DNA of 64,000 nt, from assembly GCF_019578655.1 (NCBI RefSeq), contig NC_063260.1, positions 15,192,001 through 15,256,000 on the forward strand, in the 5' to 3' direction. Below, one piece after another: positions 24,035-36,077 of this stretch (position 1 is its first letter; each line of letters opens with the position of its first letter). The position numbers and the translations under genes were made by a program. Below the pieces are notes generated by a model. That model did no database searches. It saw nothing but the letters and a program-made list of their open reading frames with translations, and had not been told where the DNA came from. This DNA is from Ricinus communis (Eukaryota; Streptophyta; Magnoliopsida; Malpighiales; Euphorbiaceae).

Positions 24035-25570
24035 ATATTAATCGTTACATATTGATCAAATGCTCGAGACTACCATAAGTGTTATCACTTATTTATGAAG
24101 TAAGCAATTTGTCTCAAAAGTTTGAGGAATAGAGATTTCAAAATAAGCACATGGGTGCTTATCATAAGAACAAGTTCATTAAACATGACCCTACTGAGTA
24201 GTCCATATGGAATTTACCTCATGTCTATAGATAATACTCTTGTGATAATTATGTAAGATGTGATCCTTAGATTTGAGATAACAATATATTATCTTATATG
24301 AGGATTACTACACTTTTATACTATCTTATGTTCCCCTATCTATGGAGCGCTCAAGGATAGTCATATGGGGTATAGTAAGAGTCATATGGAGATAATAAGT
24401 TATCAATAAAGAATTCATTATCCAAGGTAATATACCATGGGACCTTATCTTGATGATCCTTGATATGCTTTAACATGAAAATCCTTGGACAATGTTGTAT
24501 GAATGAGGATTATGAAAAGTATTTTATAGATCTTATTCAAAATGTTATATGTAATTACCAAAAGTAAATATGATTGGTTTAATTATAGAATTGACACTCG
24601 CATCCATGCTCTATGAATCAACTGGGATAAAAGTACAATGAAAGGATTGAATTACATTGTAAGATTGTTCACTATAAAGGTTGATTATAGCACTTTAATC
24701 ATTCCTATATATTTGGATGGTCATGATGTATTGCTAGATGCCAATCTTAATTTGTGAATATGGATTAAGTTACATTAGAGAATTAATATTGAATTAAATG
24801 AGTTTAATTCATAATCTATATTAATTGCCAACATGTAGGAACCTTAAGGGTCACACACAAAGAAATTTTAAGTGAGGATTAAAATGAGGCTTTAAGAATT
24901 GGGCTTAAGCTCATATATATTTGGGCCTAATTAAGAGTTAATTAGTTAAGAGCTAATAAGCCTATGGAGTTCGGCCTATGATGGGTTTATTATCCATGGA
25001 CTAGTTCTTATATTAATTAAAATCCATTTAGGATAATAAAGCCCAACTTAAAGTAAGTTAGGATTTTGTAGAAATTCTAAACCCTTAAGGATTTTGATTA
25101 AAGGCCATATATATAGAAATAGATGCACATGGGGCGGCAAGGGTTAAGGTTGAAGGATGGTTGCACATCTAAGAAAGAAAAATATTTTCTTTGGGATACA
25201 TACTCTAGGTGAATAAATAAATAATTCATCGACCTTGCTTGGAACTAGCATTCAATCTCCAACATCTCTTCTCAATCTCCTAAAATGGTTTAGTGAGATC
25301 TTTGCTTAGAAGCTTGTGTGGATCACTAAAAGAGGCTGGTCACTTGAGTATCTTTAAAGTGCATCAATCATCCTTGAAGAATCAAGAATCAACAAAGCAA
25401 GAAGTACTCCTTAGATTGGTTGAAAACTTCCTTTATAAGCCTTCTTCATCTTTTACTGGTTTTGTGTGTTATGATTATCTTAGTCAATAAAATCCTTGGT
25501 AGGAATTGAGAAAAATTTTAAATTGCTTTCATTGTGCCTTTCCTTATGTTTTAATATCAATTCCCAATAA
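23760..25570 (+). repeat. 3' LTR of the copia element
   Basis: Begins TGTTAAAGTATGCCC after GGGAGAT and runs to about ATTCCCAATAA, where LINE sequence resumes. A TATATATAGAAATAG stretch near 25,106 could be the promoter TATA region. About 1.8 kb long, it is the only full-length LTR of this element. Confidence 0.72.
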
Positions 25571-28490
25571 GCCTACCTATGCGCTTTGACATACATAGCT
25601 CACACTAGGACCACCAATGCATGCTTCGACCATCCTCAGTAGACCCCTACCAAAATCGAGCACATAACCTCTCAATATCGTCAAGAGTACTAATAGTGAT
25701 ACGAAAGAAAGACATAACATAGGTGGGAAGAGATTGGATAACTGATATAATCAAGGTTTCCTTACCACCTAAGAAGAATAGCTTGTGCTTCCACCCACTC
25801 AGCCGGTGAACCACCTTATCCCTTAAGTATCCAAACTGGATCCATTTATTCCTCATTGAGAAGGTAGGGAGGCCTATATATACATGATGCCCATATACCA
25901 TAGAGAACCCAAATAATTGTTTCACATACTCAATCTTATTGTTGTTAGTGTTGGGACTGAAAGAGATTGCTGACTTCTCAAAGTTAATCAAATGTCCAAA
26001 TTCCAGCTCATATTGATGCAGGCAGTTCTTAAAGTATCCATATTCAGCAGCATTAGCCCTATAGAAAATAAGACTGTCTTCTATAAAGAAAAGGTGAGAA
26101 ATAGCAGGGTTATCTCTAGCAACCTTAAAATCATGGATTAAACCCTGAGAAGTGGCATTATCGAGAATAGATGATAAACCCTAAGCACATAACAAAATAA
26201 TTAAGAGGATCACCCTAACGGATATCGCTAGTAGGCCAAACATGACTAGAAGACTGTCTATTAGTTAAAAAGGAATAACACACTGAGCGCATACAACGCA
26301 TAATTAAAGACACCTAATCATGGTGAAAGCCTAGCCTAAGCATGATACTCTCAAGGAAGCACCACTCAACCCTATCATAAGCTTTATACATGTCCAACTT
26401 CTTAGAAGCATAACCATTGTGAGCCCTTGTAGATTCCTAAGCTAATGAATGCACTTAAAACCCAACAGAACATTATGAGTAATGCACTTAGTAAAAACGC
26501 ACATTAAACCTCATCAATAATCCATGAAAACACAACCCAAAAACAGTTAGTAATGGCCCTGACAACAATCTTATAGATAACATTACACAATTGATAGGGC
26601 GGAAGTCCTTAACAAACACTGGTTTACTAATCTTAGGAATAAGAGTGATTAAAGTGTTATTAATATTGACCCAAAGTACCACCTTTATTTAAGATAAGCA
26701 AACATCAGCATGCACCACATCACAATATTTTTGAAAATAATAGCAGACACACCATCCTTACCACATGCCTTGGACGGGTGCATATTAAAAAGTGCTTTGC
26801 AGATATCCTCAGCCATGAAGGGGGTGGTGAGGGACGCATTCATTTTAGAAGTGACCTTATTAGGCACATACCTTAGAATACTCTCCATGTCTGTCACTAA
26901 TGGTCTACTCGATGTGAAGATATTAGTAAAGTAATCATGCATAATAGAAGCAATCTTAACATGGTCCCCCTCCAAATCCCCCGCTCGTGCTGAAGACTTG
27001 AGATCATATTTGCTTTTTTACTGAGAGGCTCGCTGATGAAAGAATTTGGAATTTGATCACCTTGAGCCAACCAAGAAACTTAAGACCTTTGTTTCTAATA
27101 GATCTCCACCTGAGAGAGCAACTTCCCCAGTTTATATTCTAACCTTGCAGCCCTTTACAATCCACTAGTCGTGCTATTGTCACTTTTTAATACTTTAATT
27201 TGTTTCTTGAGATCAGTAATCTAGTGTGGTATATTGCAAACTTGGTCCTTATTCCAAGTTATTAAAGACGAAGCATAAGAACTGATCTAGCTAGTAATTG
27301 ATCTCTCCTGACTCATCGACTCACACCAGGCTCGACACCAAATCGACATAATCCTCCTCTAGAGTCCACCCTTCCTTAAATTGGAAGTGAGGAGGCATTA
27401 GACTGCTCTTGACAGGATCATTACCATTACCAGCATCCCAACATAACAAAATCGTCTATGATTAGAGTGCAGGAACTCCAAATTACTGGCCTAAGCATTA
27501 GGAAAATTAGTGCTCCAATCAATGTAACCACAGAAATGATCCAAACGACTTTTGATGAGGCCCTAGTACTTATGATTGTTATGTCGAGTAAAATATGCCT
27601 TGAAGCATCAATGGATCATAGACCATAACTATCTAGAGCAACTTAAAAATCAGACATAAAGGAAAATTGTCTTACACTGGGGAGGCTTTTCATCAATCAT
27701 TAAGATTCTCCGCCCACAAGCCATGGCCACCTTAAGAACTCTTGTATAAAACCAAGTCTCCAAAGCAATCCCTAGGATTGATGCCTAAGAGAGGCATTCA
27801 AATGTCCATAAGACCTAGTGAATCTCCAATGACCAGAATCTAAACAAACTGAAGCATCAATATGGCCTTGGGAAGAGGAATTTATCGAGACATTTGCACC
27901 TTTCCGCCAAAGCACAATTAAAGCACCACTTGCACCATTACTATTCACAATAAACAAACCATCACCTTGCAACAAGAATTTAAAATCAGAGCAAGAATGA
28001 GAAGAGAGTTTCGTTTCACTAAGGAAAACTAAAGTAGGATCTTTTATATTGATAATACGTTAAAGCTCTTTGAATGCCCAAGGGTTCCTAAGCCCCCGAG
28101 CATTCCAACATAAACAACTCATGGTGATTGGTAGGCTTGCATAGCAAAGCCCACCGTTACATTATAACATCATAAGCATTAATAACATCATTAGAAATAA
28201 CTTTTCTAACTTTTTTATTATGTTTAATCTCACATTTAGAATTAAGACCATCACTCTGGTTAAGGGATCACTTACCATAAGAATTAATAGAGGTTAATAG
28301 GGTTTGCATACCTGTCTCAATAGGAACAAAATTGGAATTCTTACTTTTCTTAGGAGGTCTGCCCCTTCTTTGTTGGCCCTTTCGACCACCTCTATTGCCA
28401 TGCCCAAAGCATCTTGCAAAGTTATTTAATCCAAAATAAAAGGAGCCCACAAAAGCATCTAAATCATGAGCTTGTTATCCCTCATGTAAG
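25571..28490 (-). pseudogene. LINE pseudogene, 5' part (ORF1 end, endonuclease, reverse transcriptase)
   Basis: Minus-strand pieces in the order of a plant L1-type LINE. A basic stretch (28,268-28,450, GGRKGQQRRGRPPKKSKN) may be the end of ORF1. An endonuclease remnant (27,772-27,975) has SGALIVLWRKG and HWRFTRSYGH. The RT fingers (26,685-26,975) have PFMAEDICKALFNMHPSKA. RT also shows TLITLIPKISKP and FVKDFRPIN (26,488-26,682), the palm, and thumb/linker motifs (25,647-25,991) with INFEKSAISFSPN and SGWKHKLFFLGGKETLI. Frames change repeatedly and stops are common. Coding similarity runs past CARFW to about 25,571 and resumes at 16,701 across the copia insertion. The 5' limit is uncertain. 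Confidence 0.85.
26076..26087 (-). other. LINE RT catalytic motif, altered to F-I-E-D
   Basis: The frame reading AISHLFFIEDSLIFYRANA places F-I-E-D where plant LINE RTs have F-A-D-D. The first catalytic Asp is replaced by Glu and the preceding Ala by Ile, so even the ancestral frame would be inactive as it stands. Confidence 0.75.
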
Positions 28491-29574
28491 GTTTTCAAAC
28501 AAAGTGTCAACTAAGAGCTTTATGTTCATTTTTATTGATGAGTATGCTATGCTTTACAATATAATTTCTTTTAAGTCCAAGCCGACTTGAATTAATACTC
28601 TAGATACAGTTCACCTTTTATATTTATACAGTATTTGTGAAATCCATAAAATTTATATAATTCATTTGCGAATCTAAAATTTATATGCTTTAAATGGAGT
28701 GAAAGTTAATTTGGTATTCTATATAATCAAATTTGTGCGAAATTAGTTATAACTAAACTAAATTATAACAAAATAAGTAGAATCTCCAAATTAATTTCAC
28801 ATTAGTAAATTAATACATTCCAGAATAGTAAAATATTTTTTTCAACTTATTATTTCTATTTGATTTTCTCTCTAATATCTTTTTCTCAAATAAAATGAAT
28901 GCTTTTATGAATTTCAATCAAACATAGCATTAATATTTAATAAATTAATAAATTCTTAAGAAATTGATAATTAATAATTTTATTATTTAATAATTATTAT
29001 AATTCTTAAAAATAATCTTATAACTATTAATTATTAAAGAGCATAATTACAAGAAAAATACTAATTCATCTATATATTATATTTTTTACATTTTTTAGTT
29101 GAAATAAATAATTTTGTAGAATTTATTTTCTAGTTCTATGTGTTTCATTGAAATGAATATTTATTTAGAATTCTGACTTATTAAATTCACAAGATTATTA
29201 TAATTAAATTAATTTCTAATAAAATAGATAATTCTAAAATGAATTTCATATTAGTAAAAAAATATTTATGAGATTAATTTCAGTTAATTTTCTCTTCTAT
29301 TTTTTCTCTTATCTTTTATATCTCTATGAATTTTTTTATTATAAATATTTAAAATTCTATTTAATTTTATTAGAAGTGAATCTAGTTATTATTTAACGCA
29401 CAAATATATGAACTTATTTATAAGTAAAATAAATTTTAACCAAATATGGTGTTAGTATTTGTTATAGTGTTGTATTTGTTATTTTAATACTTATTATTAG
29501 TAAAAAAAATTAAGATTTTATAAGTTACTAAATATAAAAAAATTAAAATCATTACATACAAAAAATTAAATGTG
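28491..29574. other. AT-rich spacer
   Basis: Very AT-rich, with no open frame or terminal repeat seen. It may hold old insertion-target DNA. Confidence 0.5.
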
Positions 29575-29579
29575 TGCCA

Positions 29580-31106
29580 TGATGTGCGTAAAATACACAC
29601 ATCTAAATGAGGTTTTTAAGATTGATTTTATGGACATTTGGATGTGAATTGGTCCCAACACTCACCCTATGTGTCTGTTTGTGTGCATTAGGTCCAAAAG
29701 AAGTCAAAGAATGATAAAGGGAAGAATTGGAGCATAATTGGACGTCGAAGTTGCCGAAACAAGCTAAGTATGCGCATGAGGAAGCTGAACATGGCCGTGT
29801 TGGTTTCAAGTTAAGGATAATTAACTAGCCGGATTAAGAATTAACAAAGCTTAATAGTGGCGGATTAAAGCTTAATGCTAATTTAAGAATCAATCATTAA
29901 GAAGAGAAGTTTTGGATGCATCAACACCGCCGTGTTGGATGCATCAAACATCAAAGAAAAAGAAGTTTTTAGGAAGCACGGCCACAGAGAGTAACACGGG
30001 CATAAACACCAGCCCGTGTTGGGAACACGGGCATAAATACGATCGTTTGGCGGCAACAGAGGGAATTAATTAAAAGAACGAAGAAAGGAAAGAAAAAAAG
30101 AGAGCGGGGGAGAACGTCCCAAACCCTAACTTTTCTCTCCCTAAGGGTTTTTTGAGCTGAAACCAAGGGAAAAGGGGACTTGGATCAAGGTTTCAATCGG
30201 ATTCCCTTTAAAGATTGAAGATTGGGCGAGGTTCGTTGATTGGCTTTCAAATCGAGCAAGAGGAACAAGAATCGATTCAATTTGAGCAAGAGGAATTTAC
30301 TCTCATCCAAGGGTGTAATCGGGTTTTCTCTACCTTTACTCATTGTTGTAATTGAATTCTTGTGTATTTTGATAATGAACATGATTAGCTAGATTGATTA
30401 AATCCCCTGGGATTTCTTTACTATGTTGGCTTAGTATTATATTGTTGGATTGTTTGGGTTAGTTTTGTATTCTTCTTGCTTTCAGTATTAATAAGATAAT
30501 GCATTATTCATGGGACGTTGTGAATTATGTGTTTAGATTGCTTTGTGTGATTGAGAAGTCCATTTCAAAATTGGAATTTTGAATAGCAAGAACTGATTAA
30601 TAATCGCTTAGAGATAAGGATAATTAACAAGCCGGATTAAGAATTAACAAAGCTTAATAGAGGCGGATTAAAGCTTAATGCTAATTTAAGAATCAATCGT
30701 TAGGAAGAGATTCCAATTTTAGGTTATTAGGTTTAGGAATTCGGTTATCTCGAGAGAGAAACCGAATTCGGTTAAGATTTCATCCACGGGTAGCATAATT
30801 AGACTCACCAATCCTTTATCTTTTGTTTGATTGTCAACTAGTTTAGGTTCCCTTTGGGTTTGCTTTCCTGTCTTGGTTATTTTATTTATCAATTACTCCT
30901 GCATTTCCCTTAGAACTTAGCTTGTAGCTATTAGTTAGTTTAGAAATTATTCATCACTCATTTTAGGTTAATATAAGAAAGAACAAAGGAGTAACTCTGG
31001 GCTTTCACTTTCCCGAGGAATACGACCTTAATACTCGCCATTAGTGCTAGACTGCATCGATAGGTACACTGCCTTAGATTGTAGCTAACATAAGTAGCAC
31101 CCATCA
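29580..31106 (+). repeat. Solo LTR of an Athila-type element with 5-bp target duplication
   Basis: Starts TGATGTGCG, ends CACCCATCA, and is flanked by identical TGCCA at 29,575-29,579 and 31,107-31,111. The inner sequence matches the other Athila-type LTRs in the window, notably 42,762-44,221: the GGATTAAGAATTAACAAAGC block, the CTCGAGAGAGAAACCGAATT block and CACTGCCTTAGATTGTAGC. No PBS or coding DNA adjoins it. The sharp ends and clean duplication indicate LTR-LTR recombination after insertion. Confidence 0.93.
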
Positions 31107-31148
31107 TGCCACCAAAATGAAGTAAGAAAATAATAAAAGAAATCATAT

Positions 31149-31865
31149 TGTAAGCCCCTGTTTTCAGAATCTAGATATCGTGAGAATTACGAAAAAGCTG
31201 ATAATGAAAGTTATTGTTCCTCCCGAGTCTCATCAAGTTGAGAAAAGTCAAGATCCCGGTTAAGGTTATAAGTAGTTAAGCCAAGATATTATTTTTCAAA
31301 ATCAAGTTGGACCAAATTGACTAGAATAGTAAGTTTTGGGGTTAAAATCAATCAAATTGCTAAGTATAGAACTAAATTGCAAAGTTTTAGAAATTTTCCA
31401 ACCAAGAGCCAATCGGCTCTTTACAAAGCTGCCTAGCTTTGCAGGGTGCCGGTTGGTTTAAAACTCAAATTTTTCATGTCATTTTTGGTGTTTTTCGATT
31501 TTAAACGTCAATAATTATTAAAATAAATTTTCTAGAAGAATTTCATTTTACCTAGATTTTAATTATTTTTCTAATTAAATAGATTTTTATTGATAATTAT
31601 TCTAATTCTTTAAAAAGTTTATACTTATGGATTAAAATTGTTTTTGATAAATTCCTTTATTTATGAATAATTCTTCAGAATTATTGATAATTAAAAGGAT
31701 GATTATCCTGGCCTCTAAGGTTTTCTCCACCTTTTATATAAATAGAAAAGGAAATCTTAGGCTAGGGGGTTGGGAATTCTTGCCAAAGAATGGTTAGTAA
31801 GTTGGTGAAAGTACTGTGATTTTAAAAAGAAAAATATAAACCCATCAAACACTCTAGATCCCAAT
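31149..31865 (+). repeat. 5' part of an LTR of the right-end non-autonomous family
   Basis: Starts TGTAAGCCCC then TTTTCAGAATCTAGATATCG, and parallels 56,979, 59,900 and 61,961. All share an AATAATTATTAAAAT run, a TATAAATAGAAAAGGAAA TATA region near 31,736 and a CACTCTAGATCC block at its end. At about 31,866 it breaks into minus-strand pol sequence, so the LTR is truncated. Confidence 0.78.
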
Positions 31866-32945
31866 CTCTTTTGCTACTCATGACTTAGCTTCATGCCACT
31901 TTGAGAAATATCAATGGCTATGACTATAAATCTATGAATGTTCAAAAGAGGTTTTATTTCTCCAATTATATCTATTTTCCAAGCTACAAAGGGCCATAGA
32001 GATGTCAAATTATAAATCTCTATTGGAGGTAGATGATTCAAGTTGTTGTACACTTGACACTCATGACATTTTCTTACTAAGGCTATACAATATTTTTCCA
32101 TCATCATCGACTAATAGCCTCAACGCATAATATTCCTAGTCAACACTAATCCATTCATATGAGGCTCGTACACCGTTTTATGCATTTCTTTCATCACCGT
32201 TTGTACTTCTTCTCTCTTAGTTAGACACCTAACCTGAACACTCTAAGCCATTCTTCTATACAGCATTTCATCACGGCTGATATAGTTCCTAGCTTGTATT
32301 CATAGCGCGTATTTGTCTTTTATAGCTGCTTCCTCTAGATATTCCTTATTGTCCATGTACCTTTGCAAATCATAAACCTATGGCTTCTCTTCTAGCCTAT
32401 ATGGATATTCATAATCCATTTTCCATAGTAATAAGGTACTCTAGATTTTACAATCACCAATGGTCTCATTAGTAGCTGAGTGGAATTGTCCCATATAGGT
32501 GAGAATATAGACAGTGAATCTGCCATCTGGTTTTAATCTCTTGGTAAGTAGATAAAAAAATATTTAGAGAAATTGCAAATCAAAGTCCTCAGGTAGTTGA
32601 CATATGGTTTCAGCCTTTCTTCTTTCACTTCCCATTCTTCGATAACTTGTTGAGTACTAACATGGATTCCTCGTAGACCATTAGTTCATTTGCTCTTACC
32701 ATCATAGCCGCTTCTAGCCCATACAAACACGTTTCATACTCTACCATGTTGTTCGTGACCATGTGTGCAACCTCTTGGCCACTTATAGCATCTTGACTTC
32801 TAATGTAATAAAAACTATACCTAACCCTACACCTTTTACATTTACTGCATCATAGAAGTACAACCTACATTCTTGGATCTCGATTGCTCCCAAATGCTCA
32901 TAAGGAAACTCTAAATTTTAAGGGTAATCTCCCTTGATCATATTT
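31866..32945 (-). pseudogene. Ty3/gypsy Tat/Ogre-like pol remnant (RNase H and integrase start)
   Basis: On the minus strand, WEVKEERLKPYVNYLR and NQMADSLSIF (about 32,500-32,640) fit the RNase H domain of Tat-type elements. EMHKTVYEPHMNGLVLTRNI then MMMEKYCIALVRKCHECQVY (32,190-32,050) fits the zinc-binding start of Tat-type integrase, followed by LWPFVAWKIDIIGEI. Stops interrupt it. RT and the rest of integrase are missing. The lineage call rests on remembered motif style. Confidence 0.72.
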
Positions 32946-33532
32946 TGTCACGACCTGATTTGTGGGCCCGTGACCGGCACTAGGGAATAGGTAGGCTTAA
33001 AGCCACCCAAACCCATAGTAAGCCTAATTAATCAACATTTCAAATATACATACATATATATATACTATTAAAACAGCCCAACATTTTATTCACAAATCTC
33101 CAGCTGGATACTAGCAAACATTCCATAACTTATTATAGACCAAATTCAAACATAATATGCCAGGTACACTACTGCAAAAAGTCTAAAATTTTAAATAGCA
33201 AAATACAAAAGTAGAAATTAATTACAATAGGCCCGAAGGAGAAAGAAGTCGGGCTGTCAAGAGAAAGATGACGAAGAACCTAGCTATCATTTGAAAAGTT
33301 TAAAATTGAGACTGTCAACCTCGAGAGTGATTTAAAATCATATAATCCTATAATAAATAAAGCCTTTTCAATAAAATCTTTATTTAATCAAAATAACATA
33401 TCATATTATATTAAAACATGTGTCATACCATGATTTAGAAAAATACAATGTAAACAGTTATGGGACAAGTACCTCAGCAAAACCTAACCCCAATACTAGC
33501 ACCCTTTCAGCTCTCTTACTCCAATAGGACTA

Positions 33533-33690
33533 GCGCCTAGAGAGAGGTGCTCAATCAGGGTCCTTAAATCCAGCTTGGTCACTTAATTCCTAATAAACCC
33601 GGCGCCTAGAGAGCATCGCTCGACTAGGGACCTTCCTCCGGCAGTCAAATTTTCACAGCCTAGAGAGTTGTACTCGACCAGGGCAAATCC
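33533..33690. repeat. Three spaced short repeats (CCTAGAGAG...CTCGAC) in the Tekay-like LTR
   Basis: CCTAGAGAG followed 6-10 bases later by CTCRAYYAGGG occurs three times, at about 33,535, 33,605 and 33,659, spaced roughly 55-70 bp apart. Confidence 0.6.
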
Positions 33691-33859
33691 AAAAAATAAT
33701 CTTTTACTACCTATCTCTGATTAATACTGGTGCACACACAGTCCTGATGTAACCCATCAGGTGGCATGTTCTACTGCCGCCTCATCCCGAAGTTACAATT
33801 GTAGTAGACATGAAAATTACATGTAATCATAATAATAGTAAAATGAAAAATAAAAATAA

Positions 33860-33900
33860 TAGCCAATAATAATAATAATAATAATAGTAATAATAATAAA
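33860..33900. repeat. (AAT)n microsatellite inside the Tekay-like LTR
   Basis: Run of AAT/ATA units with one AGT interruption. Confidence 0.85.
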
Positions 33901-35216
33901 TGACAATAAAGATATCGAGAATAACGAAAATAGAATTTATAATAATAATGCTTCTAGTGTTCGTGATAATTATTAATCAAATAAAATTAATGATAATAAT
34001 AGTCATAATACTTGTAAACCCATTAGCATTGTATTTAATTTGAACATGACACAAGTGCAGTTGATTGTATAACTTTAACTCACAGTTCTGTCGCGCTCTG
34101 CAGTCTGCTCCCACGCCTCAGGTGGAAATGGCTAGACGGACGGATTATCTATTCATGAAAATAACTCAGTTAATAAGATATTCTTAATTTTTCATAGGCC
34201 TAGACTCCTATATTAGACTACCTAAGAAATTTCGACTCTAAAATTCTATCAAAAATTCGACAGAACCTCCCTTAAAATATGGATGTTTACCCCCCGAATA
34301 AAAGATTCAGATGTTGCTAGAAAAACTTCAAATATTCTGCAATTATTTAATGGGAGTCGGGCTACCAAAACCGTATTATTTTTTCTCGACTCTGCAACAC
34401 ACCATAGATCATAATTAATTACAGACGTTCCGTCATTAATATTAATTTCACAACCAATCCATAAAATTTTTTTCTAGTATTTAAACTAATCAACATAACC
34501 ACATCTACCACAAAATAGAATAATAACTAATCATACTAATTAATTTGTAATATTTATGTCTAAGTTATAATTAATTAAATCTAATTGAATTAAATTATTT
34601 ATAATTGATAAGTAATATGAATATTCTAAAATTATAAAATAAATTTTAAGGTCCAAACAAAATTATACCGAGTCAAAAATCCAAAATTCTGCACGTTCGG
34701 AAAACACCGGGTTCCGAAAGCCGGTACTGCCAATGGTGTCGGATTTCGAATTTGGAAGCACCTATGTGAAGCTTGAGTTACAGGGAGTTCGAAAATGCAA
34801 CTGCTTTTGCCAGAAACTCGCCGAAAGCCACAGGATCGAGGTTGGAAAGTTTCGGCTCCAACGAGATTGCACACTACTGTCGGTGGGGGAAAAGTGGTTG
34901 GGGAGCTTGGCTCGAGAGTTTTCGATAGCGGGGAGCTTGGTTCTAGTGTTGGGCAAGCGAAAGAATAGAGGCAGGAGGTTATTTTAGCGGCGGTAACTCC
35001 TTTTTCCAATTTCGACGTCGGCAGTGAGGGAGAGGAAGGAGGAGGTGACGCCGGCGAGGGAGGGGAAGTAAAAGAGAAAGAAGGGAGGTGAGGGAGGAGA
35101 GGGAAGTGACAAAGTGGGAGAAAAGGGAGGAGGAAGAAGAAAAAGGGAGAGGAAAAAAAGTTCTCTTCCCTTATTTATTTTTTTATTTTTTTATTATTTT
35201 ATTTTAGGGTATTACA

Positions 35217-35903
35217 TTCTACCCTCCTTAAGAAAACAATTTGTTCTCGAATTTTAAAAGAAGCAAGGCTTACCTCAAGATTGAAACAAATGAGGGTAAA
35301 GGTTCCTCATCTTCTGCTCGGTTTCTTAGGTACACTCCTCTGATGATTGGTTCCACCACAACACCTTAACCATCGGTATAAACTTGAGTTTCCACGATAG
35401 TCAAGTCTTCGCTTACTTCCATATATTGAGGTTGTAATACATGTGAAGGTTTCGAAATGTACTTTCTCAATAATGGATATATGAAATATCGGATGTACAT
35501 GCAAGAAATTCGGTGGCAAGTCCAACTTGTATGCTACCTCTCCAATCCTGCCAATAATCTCAAAGGGTCCCACATAACGAGGGGCCAATTTGCCTTTCTT
35601 GCCAAACCGCATCACACCATGCATATGGGACACCTTTAAGAACACATACTCCCTAATACTGAACTCTACGTGCTTCCGCTTCGGGTCCACATAACTTTTC
35701 TGCCTATTGAAAGCTGTCTTCAGCAGCTCGCGGATAATAGGAATCTTTTCTGAAGTGATTTGAACCAACTCTGGTCCTGTTAACTTTTGTTTGCCAACTT
35801 CTTCCCAACAAACAGGAGATCTGCACTTCCGCTTGTACAACGCCTCATTAGGGGCCATGTCGATGCTTGTATGGCAGTTGTTGTTATACGTGAATTCAAT
35901 CAA
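35217..35903 (-). pseudogene. Tekay-like integrase C-terminus and chromodomain region
   Basis: The 198-codon frame begins with IEFTYNNNCHTSIDMAPNEA and continues with the GKLAPRYVGPFEIIGRIGEV module, typical of the C-terminal integrase domain. In another frame the strand goes on EVSEDLTIVETQV, a stop, then GVVVEPIIRGVYLRNRAEDE to about 35,280, at the place of the C-terminal chromodomain in Tekay elements. A polypurine tract follows. The chromodomain is frameshifted and has an in-frame stop, so it is not functional as read. Confidence 0.8.
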
Positions 35904-36077
35904 TAGTAGGTATTAATCCCACTGACCAGCAAAGTCTATCACGCACATCTGAAGCATATCCTCTAAGATCTGAATTATCCTCTCTGACTGTCCGTCAATC
36001 TAGGGATGAAAGGCTGTGTTGAAGTCCAATCTAGTACCAAGCTCTTCTTGCGGCTTTCTCCAAAACCTTGAAGTGAA

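Larger units (their letters stand above)
16702..25570 (+). mobile_element. Ty1/copia retrotransposon inserted in the LINE, degenerate and itself interrupted
   Basis: LTR sequence starting TATTAGAGTATGCCC at the left recurs at 23,435 and 23,760 on the right, after the polypurine stretch GCACGTGGGAGATT. Between them lie copia gag motifs and remnants of RT and RNase H in plus orientation. LINE coding sequence resumes on each side. A short CCTAT occurs at both LINE junctions and may be the target duplication, but it is not clean. The left LTR is cut short and gag is split by a second insertion. Confidence 0.82.
32946..35216 (-). repeat. 3' LTR of a Tekay/Del-like chromovirus (2,271 bp)
   Basis: Read on the minus strand it starts TGTAATACCC, directly after a purine tract (AAGGAGGGTAGA), and ends GGTCGTGACA, the ends I associate with Tekay/Del LTRs. 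It contains an AAT microsatellite and three copies of a CCTAGAGAG-type motif. Its internal open frames on both strands lack coding motifs and are treated as chance. Confidence 0.82.

Noticed and set aside
34632..35009. Overlapping open frames on both strands, relatively GC-rich
   Set aside because: They are inside the Tekay-like LTR. GC-richer DNA gives long chance frames, and no family motif is visible.
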